Positions 1 to 10,844 are shown, counted from the first letter of the stretch. The stretch is 64,000 bases of DNA from Begonia masoniana (GCA_022432975.1 CM039502.1:28063205-28127204), one strand, 5' to 3'. A program made the numbers and translations. Notes: generated by a model not told the origin, from the sequence alone.

Positions 1-456
1 AAAGGACAACATCATAAAATATTGATTTATATGGAAAAATAATAAATATTGTGAGTAGAGATAGAATCTCTGTACCAAAACATTGTAAATAACAGTTCAT
101 GTTTGCGTTTATTCTCTTAGATTTACTATGAATAACGTTATGTTTACACTTTAATCTCAATTACGTTTACGTGTCAAACATTGATTGATTTATGTAATCT
201 ATTATTTTAAATATTTTTATTATACCACAATAATTTTATAATGAATAAATAACAAGAATGTGAGATTAAAGTATAGACAGAAGTATTACCTATATATTAA
301 ATAACGTGTCATTTTTTTAAAATAAAATAATTACCGTATATTATAAATCGTTATAATAACTAATTACTTGTATCATATGCCAACTTATTCATTATAAGAA
401 ACAACAAATATGGTGAAGAGAGAGAGAGATGGAAGAGAGACAGAGCAAAAGCTTAC
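1..456 (-). other. Intron 1 (partial) of the GDSL esterase/lipase gene
   Basis: AT-rich sequence with no coding signal. On the minus strand it begins with GTAAGCTT directly after the GDSL exon and continues beyond the left edge, so it is read as the first intron. Its 3' end and the later exons are outside the window. Confidence 0.6.
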
Positions 457-709
457 CAATAACATCAACAATAGTTTTTCCATTGGAAAATCTACCAGTC
501 GGCCCACCAAAATCAATCCCATAAGGCAAATAATCAGCTCTAGCCAAGGAAGAAAGCTGATTATTATTCCCATTATCCACTAAAGAGTCCCCAAAAATAA
601 AATAGCAAGGCACCATCTGCCCTTCTGCACAGAATACCAAATTCAAAACCACTCCAACCGCCATAAAAACCACCTTCGCCGACATTCTCTTTCTCTCTCC
701 CTTCATCAT
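457..709 (-). CDS. GDSL esterase/lipase, first exon (partial gene)
   Basis: This is the N-terminal exon of a plant GDSL-type (SGNH hydrolase) esterase/lipase, a family of mostly secreted ester hydrolases acting on lipids and cell-wall esters. A hydrophobic signal peptide (about residues 12-30, ending near CAEG) precedes block [15 protein letters not shown], which carries the catalytic serine. YLPYGIDF and [11 protein letters not shown] follow, both typical of plant members. The exon ends at residue ~84, where CAG-like coding sequence meets GTAAGCTT, the usual place for intron 1 in this family. I start at the ATG at 709-707; the frame is open a little further upstream only through a TTG. The Asp-His part of the triad and blocks II-V would be encoded left of the window. 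It is the only convincing host gene here and shows no damage in the visible part. Confidence 0.88.
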
Positions 710-715
710 TTTCAA

Positions 716-860
716 GCTTTAAACCAGAAACCCAGAACTCAAACGGCCTAGAAAGTGAGATGAGAAAAAATCAGGCTTTTTCCTGACTGAGATGAGAGAA
801 ACGGAGAGGGGAGCGAGAATTGAAACGAAGAACATGCAAATATATATCATGCATAGAGGT
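716..860 (-). promoter_or_regulatory. Likely core promoter and 5' UTR of the GDSL gene
   Basis: On the minus strand a TATATATTT stretch (about 848-838) lies ~130 bases upstream of the ATG at 709. Between them is a CT-rich leader. This fits a TATA box with a short 5' UTR; the start site is not demonstrated. Confidence 0.4.
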
Positions 861-1698
861 GCTTGATTGTATGTAGGGACCATGCATTTAGCTTAGACAG
901 TTGAGAAGGGAAGTTGGTCGTATTAATTAATTTCACGCGGGTATAGTCTTGAGTTGGGACTGTCCGGAACAAAGCCTCTTCTGTTTGATGTGTTTTTTTC
1001 TTGCTACTTTCTCGGGATCAAACACTTTTTTGCATCCCTTTCCTAGCCCAGTCTTCTTCCCTGTATGGCAACTTTTCTAGACTCATTTTTTTTATAATTC
1101 AAAAATTGTATCTGGGTTGATTTAACAAGCAATTATATAAATTAAAATAAATCAAGTGTAGCCAATTTCACTCAACCACATCTGAAATAATGCGTTCATA
1201 AGGATGATTTGGGATAAGACCTTTTCAAAGACACTGTTTTGACTTTGTATAGTTAGGCTCTACGGCATTTATGTTTGTGGTCCTTAATCTGGACCATCTT
1301 TTTCTTGGATATCCACTATGACCTTGGGTTTGTGTAATGATCATATGGAACCAAAAAAAAAATGAATTAGAAGTGTTTTCAAATTAATTTACACTTTTTA
1401 TAATTCTATGCTTGTTAGTTAAAACTTATAGAATCTTTGATAATCTTTTTTTATGTTAGACTAATTTCTTTACGTGAATATTGTAAAACTCAATATTTTC
1501 ATATTATTAATATTTTGAGTAAACTTTTTATGTTATTCAAGATCAAATTATTTTGTATCGACTTGAATTGTCGTCATTCGTAAACGTTCGACCACATGTG
1601 ATTTTTTGGTTCATTAGTCAAATCGGTAAAGATAGTTAGTTACTGTGTAGTTGAAAATCAAATAAAAATAATATTCGACAAGTCAAAATTACCACAGA
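861..1698. other. Intergenic, no gene seen
   Basis: AT-rich sequence with short open frames only. It is presumably distal promoter of the GDSL gene up to the insertion site of the gypsy element at 1704. I see no conserved protein similarity. Confidence 0.5.
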
Positions 1699-1907
1699 TA
1701 GAGTGTAACGCCCCGAGTTTTCTGAACCCGGTTCGCTACGCAAAATGCTGAACCGAACTATGACATTTTGAGAAAATTTTAAAATTTTATTCAACGATCA
1801 AAATTTGACCCTTTAAACGTTAAAACTTGCAGCGGAAAATCATTTGTATAAAACAACATTTATTAGATGATTAAAATATTAGAGACAGTTGGTTGAAAGA
1901 AGACAAA

Positions 1908-2330
1908 GGAAAAACAGAACACATCTACCGCTGAATAGTTCCAACGGTAGAAACGGAAATAGAAGACATCCACCGCTGAACAGTATCAGCGGTAGAAACG
2001 GAAACAAAAGACATCTTCTAATACCAACATCCACCGCTCACGTCAGCCGAACGACACGTCTCGACTTCTCACATCTACCGCTCACATCCACCGCTCACAT
2101 CTGCCGAAGACACGTCGACTACTCACATCTACCGCTCAATAGTAACACTCGACTCTATCACCCAACACTTACCGGTGAACAGTACATTCAACATCCACCG
2201 ATAGACAACATCCACCGGTGAACAGTAATACTCAACATCCACCGATAGACAACATCTACCGATAGACAAAAACACTCAACATCCACTGATAGACAACATC
2301 TACCGATAGACAAAAACACTCTAAACAAAG
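1908..2330 (-). repeat. CATCCACCG-rich degenerate array in LTR A
   Basis: About a dozen diverged copies of ACATCTACCGCTGAAYAGT / ACATCCACCGGTGAACAGT, also ACATCCACCGATAGACA. It lies in the 3' third of the LTR in element sense. The same core occurs in LTR D (27980-28270), and a related form in E. Confidence 0.8.
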
Positions 2331-2809
2331 AACAACTCCGACTGCTAGAAAAACTTGTAATTTACTGAAATCATTCAAAACAACCTGACCTTATAAAACT
2401 TTTGAAATCCAGTAAGAATCACAATTAAAACTAACGACGTATCATTATCCGAGAAATCTCAAAATTGTATCAGAAATACTAAAAACTATCACAATCATTA
2501 AAATTCACGGCTTAGTTAAACTGAACAATTGTTCACTAAACTTTCCAAGAAAATCCAAAATAGCAAACTATAACTAAACCAAATCATGTTTCATAATCAG
2601 GAAAAACCTCAAAACATTATAAACCTTAAACTACTGTTGTCATCAAAATCCTCAGCACACTTCAACAAACCACTTGACCATTAAGACTTCACATACTGAC
2701 GATAGTTAAACTGCCTCATTAGAGCACCAAATCGTGGCATAGATGTGCTCCATCAACTTCACCTATTCTTCAATACACTCAGAGAATTCACATGTTGTAA
2801 CCTCAACAC

Positions 2810-3284
2810 CTATATCACAAAACTCATCTATTAGCCTAATGCTAAGTAAGTAGAGCAATAATGAAATGATAAGCTGAAACATAAATCCTAGTCATGCAGT
2901 TTCTACTTTCACATCTCAGTTGCATTCACATTCTTTCTCTGATTTGATCCCTCGGTTCCATTGGGAGTTGGATCAATTTTTCCAAAGTCATACATCCTCT
3001 TCATCGATTAAAGGGCGAATTAGTTCCCTTAACAGCTGATCTGATCCTATATTCTATTGGGAAGTGGATCAATTTCCCAAAGTCATACATCATCTTTATC
3101 GATTAAGGGACGGATTAGTTCCCTTAATAGTTGGTCTGTTACAATCTGTTTATGCCTTACCATGTCATTACGTGTAAATTCATTTTCGTGTTCTTTCCAA
3201 AAAAATGATACAGAAAACATTCAAACAAGCATAAACCTACTGTTTTGTGATGTAGGCCCGAAGGCACACACATGCTCCACTTAC
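2810..3284 (-). other. Inferred LTR intron in A (475 nt)
   Basis: On the minus strand the donor is CCAG|GTAAGT (first intron base 3284), followed within ~30 nt by CGGGCCTACATCAC. A branch-point-like CTTACTTAG lies at 2850-2842 and the acceptor is GATATAG|GTG (last base 2810). The order matches the second introns inferred in B-G. Splicing is not shown. Confidence 0.45.
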
Positions 3285-3601
3285 CTGGTTTCCTAGAAAA
3301 GCTTGGTTGCAAACTACTTCGGGTTTTGCTCAAACCTAGCTTGAAGAAAATGGGAGAGAAAATCCCCGAGAGAAACTCTGCTTAGCTGAGCTGAATGCCG
3401 AGAAAGGAAAATGAGAAACAGTGGCAGCTAAACCTTCATTAAACCCTCCATTTATAACACAACTTCACAATTACTCAAATGCCCTTGGCTAACCAACTTT
3501 AACCTATTTAACCAACCAATCAAATTCACTAAATTCCATAAAAATAAAAGTTACAAAAAGACGTTATCAATTAAATAAGGTGGACAATACCGGTTGGTAC
3601 A

Positions 3602-3640
3602 ATCTACCCTTCTTAAAAGAATTTTGTCTTCAAAATTCAG
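3602..3640 (-). other. Polypurine tract region of element A
   Basis: The minus strand reads GACAAAATTCTTTTAAGAAG and then GGTAGATT directly before the 3' LTR. This is the usual form in plant chromoviruses. It primes plus-strand synthesis. Confidence 0.75.
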
Positions 3641-4122
3641 TGCTGAAACAGCTCAGGATAACGGCTCATCATGTCATGCTGGCTTTCCCAAGTTGCCTCC
3701 TCTATATTCTGATTACGCCATAACCCCTTCACTAGCTGAACTTCCTTATTACGTAGCACTTTTGTTGCATAGTCTAAAATTTCCACTGATTTCTCCTCAT
3801 AGGTAAGGGTAGGATGAATTTCAATGTTCTGTTGTTCCACAACCTGAGTTGGATCCCACATACACTTCTTCAGCATAGAAACATGGAACACATTGTGAAT
3901 TCCCTCCATAAAGACTGGCAATTGCAACTTATAAGCTGTCTTCCCAATCCTACTCAAAATTGAGAAAGGTCCGATGTATCTAGGATTTAACTTGTCTCTC
4001 TTCCCAAATCTGACAACTACTTTGAACGGTGAAACTCTAAAAAAAACTTCATCACCAACTTCAAACTCTAATTCTCTACGTCTTCTATCGGCATAACTCT
4101 TCTGTCGACTTTGAGCTGTCAA
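3637..4122 (-). pseudogene. Element A integrase C-terminal domain with chromodomain-like tail
   Basis: GDEVFFRVSPFKVVVRFGKR and LNPRYIGPFSILSRIG are the GPY/F module; VFHVSMLKKC follows. The end has VEILDYATKVLRNKEVQLVK and GLWRNQNIEEATWESQHDM, the chromodomain-like segment of Tekay/Del chromoviruses, thought to guide insertion to certain chromatin. The natural polyprotein end is near PELFQH at ~3637, just before the polypurine tract. Confidence 0.9.
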
Positions 4123-4128
4123 AATCCA

Positions 4129-4680
4129 TTATCGGATAAGAGCAATCTTCTCAACTGTTTGTTGCACAATATCAGGACCGATTATTCGTGCTTCTCCAAC
4201 TTCATCCCAGTATAGTAAAGATCTGCACTTTCGTCCATATAATACCTCGTATGGTGTCATGCCTATTGTTGCCTGAAAACTGTTGTTATAAGAGAACTCC
4301 ACTAATGATAAATACTTACTCCAAGAACCCTGGAATTCTAATACACATGCACGAAGCATATCCTCCAATGTTTGAATAGTCCTCTCGGATTGTCCATCTG
4401 TTTGAGGGTGAAAGGCTGTGCTAAAATTGAGCTGTGTTCCCATAGCCTTGTGCAAACTCTTCCAAAACTTAGATGTAAATCTAGAATCCCGATCTGATAC
4501 TATAGTGCTTGGAACTCCACGCAGCCTAACAATTTCATGTACATGCAATTCAGCGAGCTGATCCATCGAGTATGTTATCTTTATGGGCAGAAAATGGGCA
4601 GATTTGGTTAAACGATCTTCTATCACCCAAATTGCATCATGTTCCCTTACTGTCCTAGGCAATCCTACAACAAAATCCAT
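4129..4680 (-). pseudogene. Element A integrase catalytic core
   Basis: MDFVVGLPRT, DRLTKSAHFLP, IVSDRDSRFTSKFW, FHPQTDGQSERTIQTLEDML and YGRKCRS are the gypsy integrase core. The three acidic residues of the D,D-35-E triad are visible (Asp of DRLTK, Asp of SDRD, Glu of SERT). It inserts the DNA copy into the genome. A stop at 4129 separates it from the C-terminal domain. Confidence 0.92.
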
Positions 4681-4764
4681 CGTTATCTATTCCTATTTCC
4701 ATTCGGGACCTGGTAAGGTTTGTAATGTTCCTGCAGGTCTCTGATGTTCAGCTTTAATCTGTTG

Positions 4765-5370
4765 TCAAACTAAACACGATCCTACGTACTCTGCCACACT
4801 TCTTTTCATATTTGGCCACCAATAATGTTGTCTAAGGTCTCTGTACATTTTTGTACTTCCAGGATGGACAGAAAACCTAGAAGAATGAGCCTCAAAAAGG
4901 ATTTCTTTTCGAAGTTCATCATTAGCCGGAACAAACCATCTATCCCGAAACTTAAGAATTCCATCTTCAGAATAATTGAAATCCGACTTATCAGTAGAAT
5001 CCATGCATGACCTATACTTATCGCATTCCACATCATTTGCTTGTACTTCCTTTATCCTTTCTAAAAGTGTAGGCTTCAAAGATATGGCTGAAAGCATAGC
5101 TGACACACTGGACACAACTTCTACATTAAATCTTTGGAATTCTGACTCTAAGGCTAACGGTATGTCAAGAATCAAGGCTGAGGCCGATGTTGTCACTCTA
5201 CTCAATGCATCAGCCACTACATTCGCCTTACCGGGGTGGTATTTAATCTCTGAATCATAGTCTTTGACAAACTCCAACCATCGACGTTGTCTCATATTTA
5301 ATTCTTTCTGTGTGAAAATATATTTCAGACTTTTATGGTCCGAGAATATTTCACAAGATTGTCCATACAA
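4765..5370 (-). pseudogene. Element A RNase H end and integrase zinc-binding domain
   Basis: Starts with the RNase H end ([23 protein letters not shown]), then a linker, then the integrase HHCC domain: H-x-H with [18 protein letters not shown] and the first Cys of the CLVC pair. A stop falls within that Cys pair. Confidence 0.88.
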
Positions 5371-5379
5371 GTAATGTCT

Positions 5380-5850
5380 CTAAATTTTTAGTGCAAAAAT
5401 CACTGCAGCTAATTCTAAGTCATGTGTAGGGTAATTCTTCTCATGTGTTTTCAACTGTCTCGAGGCATAAGCTATTACCTTTCCATTCTGCATCAACACA
5501 CAACCAAGACCAATTTTGGAAGCATCACAATAAATGCTAAACTTTCCATTCTCATCGGGGAGTGTCAATATTGGAGCATTGGTCAACCTCTGTTTCAAAG
5601 TCTGAAAACTGTACTCACAATCATCAGTCCACACATACTTCATGTTTTTCCTTGTTAACCGAGTGAGGGGTGTTGCAATCTTTGAGAATCCCTCAATAAA
5701 TTTCCTGTAATATCCAGCTAATCCAAGGAAACTCCGAATATCTGTAGCATTCTTCGGTTGGGGCCACTCTTTAACTGCTTGAACCTTGGCTGGATCGACA
5801 GACATTCCATCTCCAGAAATCACGTGACCAAGAAAGTGAACTCTGTCCAA
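5380..5850 (-). pseudogene. Element A RT thumb and RNase H
   Basis: Begins with VHFLGHVIS and [18 protein letters not shown] (RT thumb/connection), then RNase H with [13 protein letters not shown] (first catalytic Asp) and the [14 protein letters not shown] helix (catalytic Glu). RNase H removes the RNA template. A stop at 5380 cuts the domain; its last part lies in the next piece. Confidence 0.9.
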
Positions 5851-5901
5851 CCAAAACTCACACTTGAAAAACTTGGCATAAAGTTGGTGCTGTCTTAATA
5901 C

Positions 5902-6357
5902 TCATAACACCAAACTCAAATGCCTTGCATGATCATCCTTAGTACGTGAATAGATTAAGATATCATCAATAAATACTATGACAAATTTATCTAAATACTC
6001 GCAAAACACTCTATTCATAAGATCCATAAAGGTTGCTGGTGCATTTGTTAATCCAAAGGACATTACCAAGAACTCATAATGTCCATACCTTGTACGAAAG
6101 GCTATCTTAGGGATATCTTCAGACTTGATTTTCAATTGGTAATAACCAGACCTTAGGTCAATCTTAGAGAAAACACGTGCACCATTAAGCTGGTCGAATA
6201 AATCATCAATCCTTGGCAATGGATACTTGTTCTTGATGGTTAACTTATTCAATTCCCGATAATCCACGCACATACGTATTGATCCATCCTTCTTCTTAAC
6301 AAAAAGAACTGGTGCACTCCACGGTGAAAAGCTTGGGCGTATGAACCCTTTATCCAA
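5902..6357 (-). pseudogene. Element A reverse transcriptase, palm and fingers
   Basis: Shows [66 protein letters not shown] and the catalytic FIDDIL motif (the YxDD equivalent). All catalytic aspartates are present. This enzyme copies the element RNA into DNA. The frame stops at 5902, soon after the catalytic motif, and continues after the stop. Confidence 0.92.
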
Positions 6358-6689
6358 TAAATTTCCCTATCTGGCGGCAAGCAAGGAAGGTCATCTAGAA
6401 ATACTTCTGGAAAGTCTTGGACAACCAAGACATTTTGAGGACTTGGTTTTCCTACAAACTGTGTGTCTATAATGCTGGCCAAAAAGCATAAATACTCACT
6501 GCATGAAAAGGGTCTAGCGTTGATAGAAGTCATGACAGACATTCCCTTACTCTTCTTCAAGGCTTGAAAGGTATGTTTCAAACCACCAGGGGGTTGAAAA
6601 CTAACTACTCCCGTCCTACAATCGATTGTGGCATAATGCTTGAACAACCAATCCATTCCTAAGATTACATCAAATCCTGTTATATCCAT
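6249..6689 (-). pseudogene. Element A protease C-terminal part and linker to RT
   Basis: Contains VILGMDWL followed by CRTGVVSFQPP, the end of the protease domain, then a linker with [18 protein letters not shown], which precedes reverse transcriptase in gypsy elements. After the PPDREI motif the frame is disturbed, so the RT start is reached only with a frameshift. It overlaps the next RT piece in another frame. Confidence 0.82.
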
Positions 6690-6719
6690 AATAATGAGAT
6701 CAGCAGGTAAATTCTTGTT

Positions 6720-7241
6720 TCATACTAACACAACACTATCAAACATCACTTGGTTAGAGTGCATGCGTTCACCAGAGAGTAATATGACGTTGAATACATG
6801 CTCAGTAGGGGTAAACTGTACATTTAACTTGACAGAAAACGCAGACGCTATAAACGAATCTGTTGCACTAGAATATATTAAAGTAAAAGCAGGTATAGAG
6901 TTGATCAATATGGTACCTGACACTACAGCGGGTTGTTCTTCATCACCCGACTCCATCATGGAGAATATCCTCGGTTTCAACTTAGCAGGGCCATTCTTTA
7001 AGGCTGGGCAGTCCCTGTTGATATGGCCGACTTTGTTACAGTTGAAGCATCGGGTGACTTTAAGCTTCGTGCAATCTTTGTATGTGTATCCACCCTCCTC
7101 ATAGTTGAAACACTTTCCCGTCCCAAATCTACACTCGCCCAGGTGACTCTTCAAACATTTCGGGCACTGGGGAAACTTCCTGGTATCTTGTACCTTCCTT
7201 CCTGTTCCTTGGTTACTCTGGCCTTCACTGGGCCTCTTCAT
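6720..7241 (-). pseudogene. Element A zinc knuckle and protease, catalytic Asp lost
   Basis: Continuation of gag-pol in the next open stretch. It carries a CFNCNKVGHINRDC zinc knuckle (CX2CX4HX4C) for RNA packaging, then the start of the aspartic protease. The active-site segment, normally DSGATHSF in this family, reads YSSATDSF here: the catalytic aspartate is Tyr and the following Gly and His are changed. This protease should be dead. The frame ends at a stop near 6720. Confidence 0.85.
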
Positions 7242-7247
7242 TCCTCT

Positions 7248-8018
7248 CTACTGGTGGGGCTGGATGAACTTTCGTGGGACTTCCTTTGGTCCAGAACACT
7301 TCATTTCAGCTTCTTTCACATCCAATGCTGTGGACACAACTTCACTGAATGACAACCCTTTAATACCACAAAATTTGACTCCTCTGTAAATTTCTGGCTT
7401 CAGTCCATGCACAAATTGAAACACCTTATCTTCATTCTTATGAACAAAATGTCCAACAAACCTGGACAGGGACTCGAATTGCCTACTGTACTCAGCAACA
7501 AACCCTATCTGCTTCAAGTTCAGAAACTCCACCTTCTTTGCGGTTTGGACGGTGCTGTTAAAATATTTCTCATAGAAAATCTCCTTGAACTGTGACCAAG
7601 ACATAGCTAGAACATCAGTGGTGGTCTCTATTGTTTCCCACCAAAGTTGAGCGTCCCCAGCCAAATGGAACGTTGCCAGAGTGACTTTGTCTCCTTCACC
7701 AACGTTGGCACACCTAAACATACTCTCAATCTTCCTGAGCCACTCCTCAGCAACAATCGGATTGGATGACTTTCCATCAAATGTGGGCGGCTGCAGCCTC
7801 CGGAATCTGTCTCCCGAATGCTCATTGCTGGAACCCGAGTTGGCACTTCCTTGTACTTCTCGGTTCAACAGTACTACTAACTGATCGGACTGCTGACACA
7901 CTAAATCTGTCTGCTGGCGCACCAAATCTGTCAGCTGCCTAATCAAACTAAGATCCTCCTCAGTTCTCAAGTTTGGCATCTCTCTCGGTACTCTTGGTCT
8001 TCCTGGTCGTCTAGCCAT
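7248..8018 (-). pseudogene. gag: Element A gag (capsid region)
   Basis: 256-residue open frame starting at an ATG at 8018, ~150 bases inside the primer site. The first ~60 residues contain a Gln-rich stretch with three LVRQQTD-like repeats, then a retrotrans-gag domain (about residues 80-200) with AEEWLRKIESMF, LAGDAQLWWE and a W-QF-E-FYEKYF motif. This protein packages the element RNA in cytoplasmic particles. The frame ends in a stop at 7248, but the same protein continues as the zinc-knuckle frame, so the stop is a mutation inside gag-pol. Confidence 0.88.
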
Positions 8019-8158
8019 TATGCTATATTCCTGGACAAGGTTAATTACTCTAATAAATATCTAATAACTAAGGTTAACATAAACACTTACAGTTGTTGGA
8101 GTACTTCCATGTGACGATCGGCACTGATGAGTAATCTTTTGAACGGTTTAACAAAATG

Positions 8159-8170
8159 TCTCTGATACCA
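8159..8170 (-). other. Primer binding site of element A
   Basis: The minus strand reads TGGTATCAGAGA, matching the 3' end complement of initiator tRNA-Met in 11 of 12 bases. It lies three bases from the 5' LTR. Confidence 0.85.
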
Positions 8171-8173
8171 TAC

Positions 8174-8817
8174 TGTAACGCCCCGAGTTTTTTGAACCCG
8201 GTTCGCTACACAAAATGCTGAACCGAACTATGACATTTTGAGAAAATTTTAAAATTTCATTTAACAATCAAAATTTGACCCGTTAAACGTTAAAACTTGC
8301 AGCGAAAAACCATTTGTATAAAACAACATTTATTAGATGATTAAAATATTAGAGACAGTTGGTTGAAAAAAGACAAAGGGAAAACAGAACACATTTACCG
8401 CTGACTAGTTCCAGAGGTAGAAATAGAGACAGAATAGTCTCGGTGCATAAACCTACTGTTTTGTGATGTAGGCCCGAAGGCACACACATACTCCACTTAC
8501 CTGGTTTCCTAGAAAAGCTTGGTTGCAAACTACTTCGGGTTTTGCTCAAACCTAGCTTGAAGAAAATGGGAGAGAAAATCGCCAAGAGAAACTCTGCTTA
8601 GCTAAGCTAAATGTCGAGAAAGAAAAATGAGAAACAGTGGCGGCTAAACCTTTATTAAACCCTCCATTTATAACACTGCTTCACAATTACTCAAATGTCT
8701 TTAGCTAACCAACTTTAACCTATTTAACCAACCAATCAAATTCACTAAATTCCATAAAAATAAAAGTTACAAAATGACGTTATCAATTAAATAAGGTGGA
8801 CAATACCGGTTGCTACA
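8174..8817 (-). repeat. 5' LTR of element A, internally deleted
   Basis: 644 bases beginning TGTAACGCCCC and ending TTGCTACA on the plus strand, next to the TAGAG duplication. Compared with the 3' LTR it joins directly from the first repeat of the CCACCG array to the sequence before the intron donor, near 8440. The donor GTAAGT survives at 8500-8495 but the acceptor is gone. Confidence 0.92.
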
Positions 8818-8822
8818 TAGAG

Positions 8823-9668
8823 TTTGGATAATGTTTAGATTTTTGGCTAATCAGGACTTAAGAATTTCATTTGATATATATAATATAATATAAGATTTTA
8901 TATAATATATACTAAACAAAATAATAAAATATTTTTTTAATGAGTGGGGAAGGACCTCCTTCTTTGCACAGACATGGTATTTCATCTCTTGTTTATATAT
9001 GCATATGTTTGACAGACCTCAAGTTATTTTGGTCAGTATTAGAGCCAAAAAAAACTTGAGGTTGTTGGAGTACACCTTTTGCGTGAAGATGTCTTGTTTG
9101 TACACACAATGTTTGACTGTTATAGTGATGAAGTGCTCTATGGTTCAAATTCTTGAACTTGGCCAATGTATTTTGTTACAACGTTCGATATGCGATTGAA
9201 TGATCTTTGACCAGTTCTTTCTTTCTCTCTCTTATGTGACTAGTTTGATTTATGGATCATCATCATTCTTTTTACGCGTCTTGTGAGCAATCAACGTGTA
9301 AACGTCTGTGAGTGAACTTATTTTCACTATAGTTGTTTTCTACAAAAAAACAAATTCAATGGAAGTTTTTTTTATAGATACCTATGTATGTAACAAAGTT
9401 TTTGATATATGCCTTACAAATGGCTCATGGAACCTATTTTTAAAATGGTAAAAGAGATATTTGATGAATATAAATTCAACCACTGCATTTTCTCAATGAT
9501 TTATGGTTTTTCATATGAAATGATATAACTCGTTTTCACATTCATCATATTATAGTATAAGATTTTCTACTGAATTACTCACTCACCCAAATACTCTCCT
9601 CTTTCCCTGGTAAGAATTGAGGCAATGTCAGGAGTAGAGCTCGTAGCAGAGATTTCCCTAGTTTTTTT
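8823..9668. other. No gene seen
   Basis: AT-rich sequence between element A and the Pack-MULE. One short open frame (8999-9199) has no recognisable similarity. Confidence 0.5.
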
Positions 9669-9994
9669 GGGTAAAGTGCAATTTAGCCCCTATAATTAGG
9701 TGAAAGTAGTAATTTACACCGTAAACTTGGATAATGGGCAAGAACAACCTTAATACTTTGATAATGGGCAATATGATCCCTACCGTCATATTTTTAGTTA
9801 AAACGTCACGTTTTTTTCACGTGTTCATATTTTCTTCCCGAAATGCCCCTAAACTCTTCTTCTCCAGCTCTCCTTCTCCGGCCTGAGTTCTTCATTTTCT
9901 AGGATGTGTTTTGGAAGGTAAATCAACCAAATATCCATCTTTCTCGCTTCTTCCATCTTCCATATTCGCCATCATCGCCACCGCCACAAGCTAG
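9669..9994. repeat. Left terminal inverted repeat of the Pack-MULE
   Basis: Begins GGGTAAAGTGCAATTTAGCC and ends in CCACAAGCTAG. It pairs in reverse complement with 10518-10844 over its whole length, with scattered mismatches. Confidence 0.88.
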
Positions 9995-10103
9995 TTTTCT
10001 TGGCTGTGGGCCACTGTTGATAGAACAACCTTAATACGTTTTTTTTTTCTTGTACTCCGAATTTCCTTTCGCAATATCGAAATTATTATTAATTGCGTAT
10101 CAG

Positions 10104-10495
10104 ATTCATCAAATTTGAAAAGAACTGGAGGGTCTCTTATAATTTTCTGATAATTCTTGAACACCTATTGACCCATGGACCAGAGAGCTTAGCAAGTGAA
10201 TTTCAATATGACAAAGATGTTATAAGGGAAATGGAAAGCTTCCAATACATAGACGAAAAAGGGTATATTTTTCCAGCACCCTTCTTCTCTTAATTTCAGC
10301 ATTAATCGTTGAAGCAACTAGAAAGATAAAGTTGAGATTGAACCATTGTCAATCTATGGGAGCTTTATTGTTTTGTATTTTTCACTCTGCGATTAGAGTT
10401 TGATTTACTACGAATCTAATCTTAGCAGATTCAACTGGGGGTTAGCAGTGAGAAAGAAATCAGAGAGAATACTGAACTTTCTAGAGAGAGAATCT
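10104..10495 (+). pseudogene. Captured ENTH-domain (epsin-like) gene fragment
   Basis: Two exons of a plant ENTH-domain protein of the epsin-like membrane-trafficking group. Exon 1 (about 10104-10262, preceded by a TATCAG acceptor) encodes KNWRVSYNFLIILEHLLTHG, DKDVIREM and FQYIDEKG. An intron with GT...AG borders (10263-10428, 166 nt) follows. Exon 2 (10429 to ~10495) resumes exactly in phase with FNWGLAVRKKSERIL. These are adjacent parts of the ENTH fold that binds phosphoinositide membranes. No start, N-terminus or clathrin-binding tail is present, so it is a fragment. The retained intron shows capture at DNA level, as in Pack-MULEs, not retroposition. The frame is open in both exons. Confidence 0.82.
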
Positions 10496-10517
10496 CTTCT
10501 CAGAGAAGAGAAGAAAC

Positions 10518-10844
10518 CTAGCTTGCGGCGTTGGTGATGATGGCGACTATGGAAGATGGAGGAAGCGAGGGAGACAGATATTTGGTTGATTTACCCTTCA
10601 AAACACAACCCAAAAAATGAAGAACTTAGGCCGGAGAAGGAGAGCTGGAGAAGAAGAGTTTAGGGGCATTTCGGGAAGAAAATATGAACACGCGAAAAAA
10701 AATGTAATTTTTTAACTGAAAATATGACGGTATGAGCCATATTGCCCATTATCAAAGTATTAAGGTTGTTCTTGCCTATTATCTAAGTTTACAGTGTAAA
10801 TTGCTCATTTCACCTAGTTGTAGGGGCCAAATTGCACTTTACCC
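10518..10844. repeat. Right terminal inverted repeat of the Pack-MULE
   Basis: Starts CTAGCTTGCGGCGTTGG and ends AATTGCACTTTACCC, the reverse complement of the left repeat. Confidence 0.88.

Larger units (their letters stand above)
1704..3601 (-). repeat. 3' LTR of element A
   Basis: 1898 bases, with TGTAACGCCCC at one edge and the other edge ending GGTTGGTACA. The outer ~230 bases and the inner ~380 bases match the LTR at 8174-8817. The middle holds a CATCCACCG-rich array (1908-2330) and an inferred intron (3284-2810). On the minus strand a TATA box (TTATAAATGG, ~3457-3449) is followed by a CT-rich leader. Confidence 0.93.
1704..8817 (-). mobile_element. Ty3/gypsy chromovirus A (Tekay/Del-like), complete but inactivated
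   Basis: A full-length LTR retrotransposon on the minus strand, flanked by a perfect 5-bp duplication TAGAG (1699-1703 and 8818-8822). Order in element sense: 5' LTR, iMet primer site, gag with zinc knuckle, protease, reverse transcriptase, RNase H, integrase, chromodomain-like tail, polypurine tract, 3' LTR. Domain order and the C-terminal chromodomain-type motif point to a chromovirus, probably the Tekay/Del group. Several in-frame stops separate the pol pieces and the protease aspartate is lost, so it cannot move on its own. The LTRs differ greatly in length (1898 versus 644 bases) because the 5' LTR lacks an internal block. Confidence 0.93.
9669..10844. mobile_element. Pack-MULE with captured ENTH gene fragment
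   Basis: 1176-base element with long terminal inverted repeats of ~326 bases (9669-9994 and 10518-10844), starting GGGTAAAGTGCAATTTAG. Long TIRs without transposase fit a non-autonomous Mutator-like element. The flanks, AGTTTTTTT on the left and nine T on the right, match in 7 of 9 positions, as expected for a mutated 9-bp duplication but weak because T-rich. Inside is a piece of a host gene encoding an ENTH domain, with its intron still present. Confidence 0.82.

Noticed and set aside
385..573. Minus-strand frame overlapping the GDSL exon
   Set aside because: It is in another phase of the same sequence and lacks any family signature; the GDSL frame explains the region.
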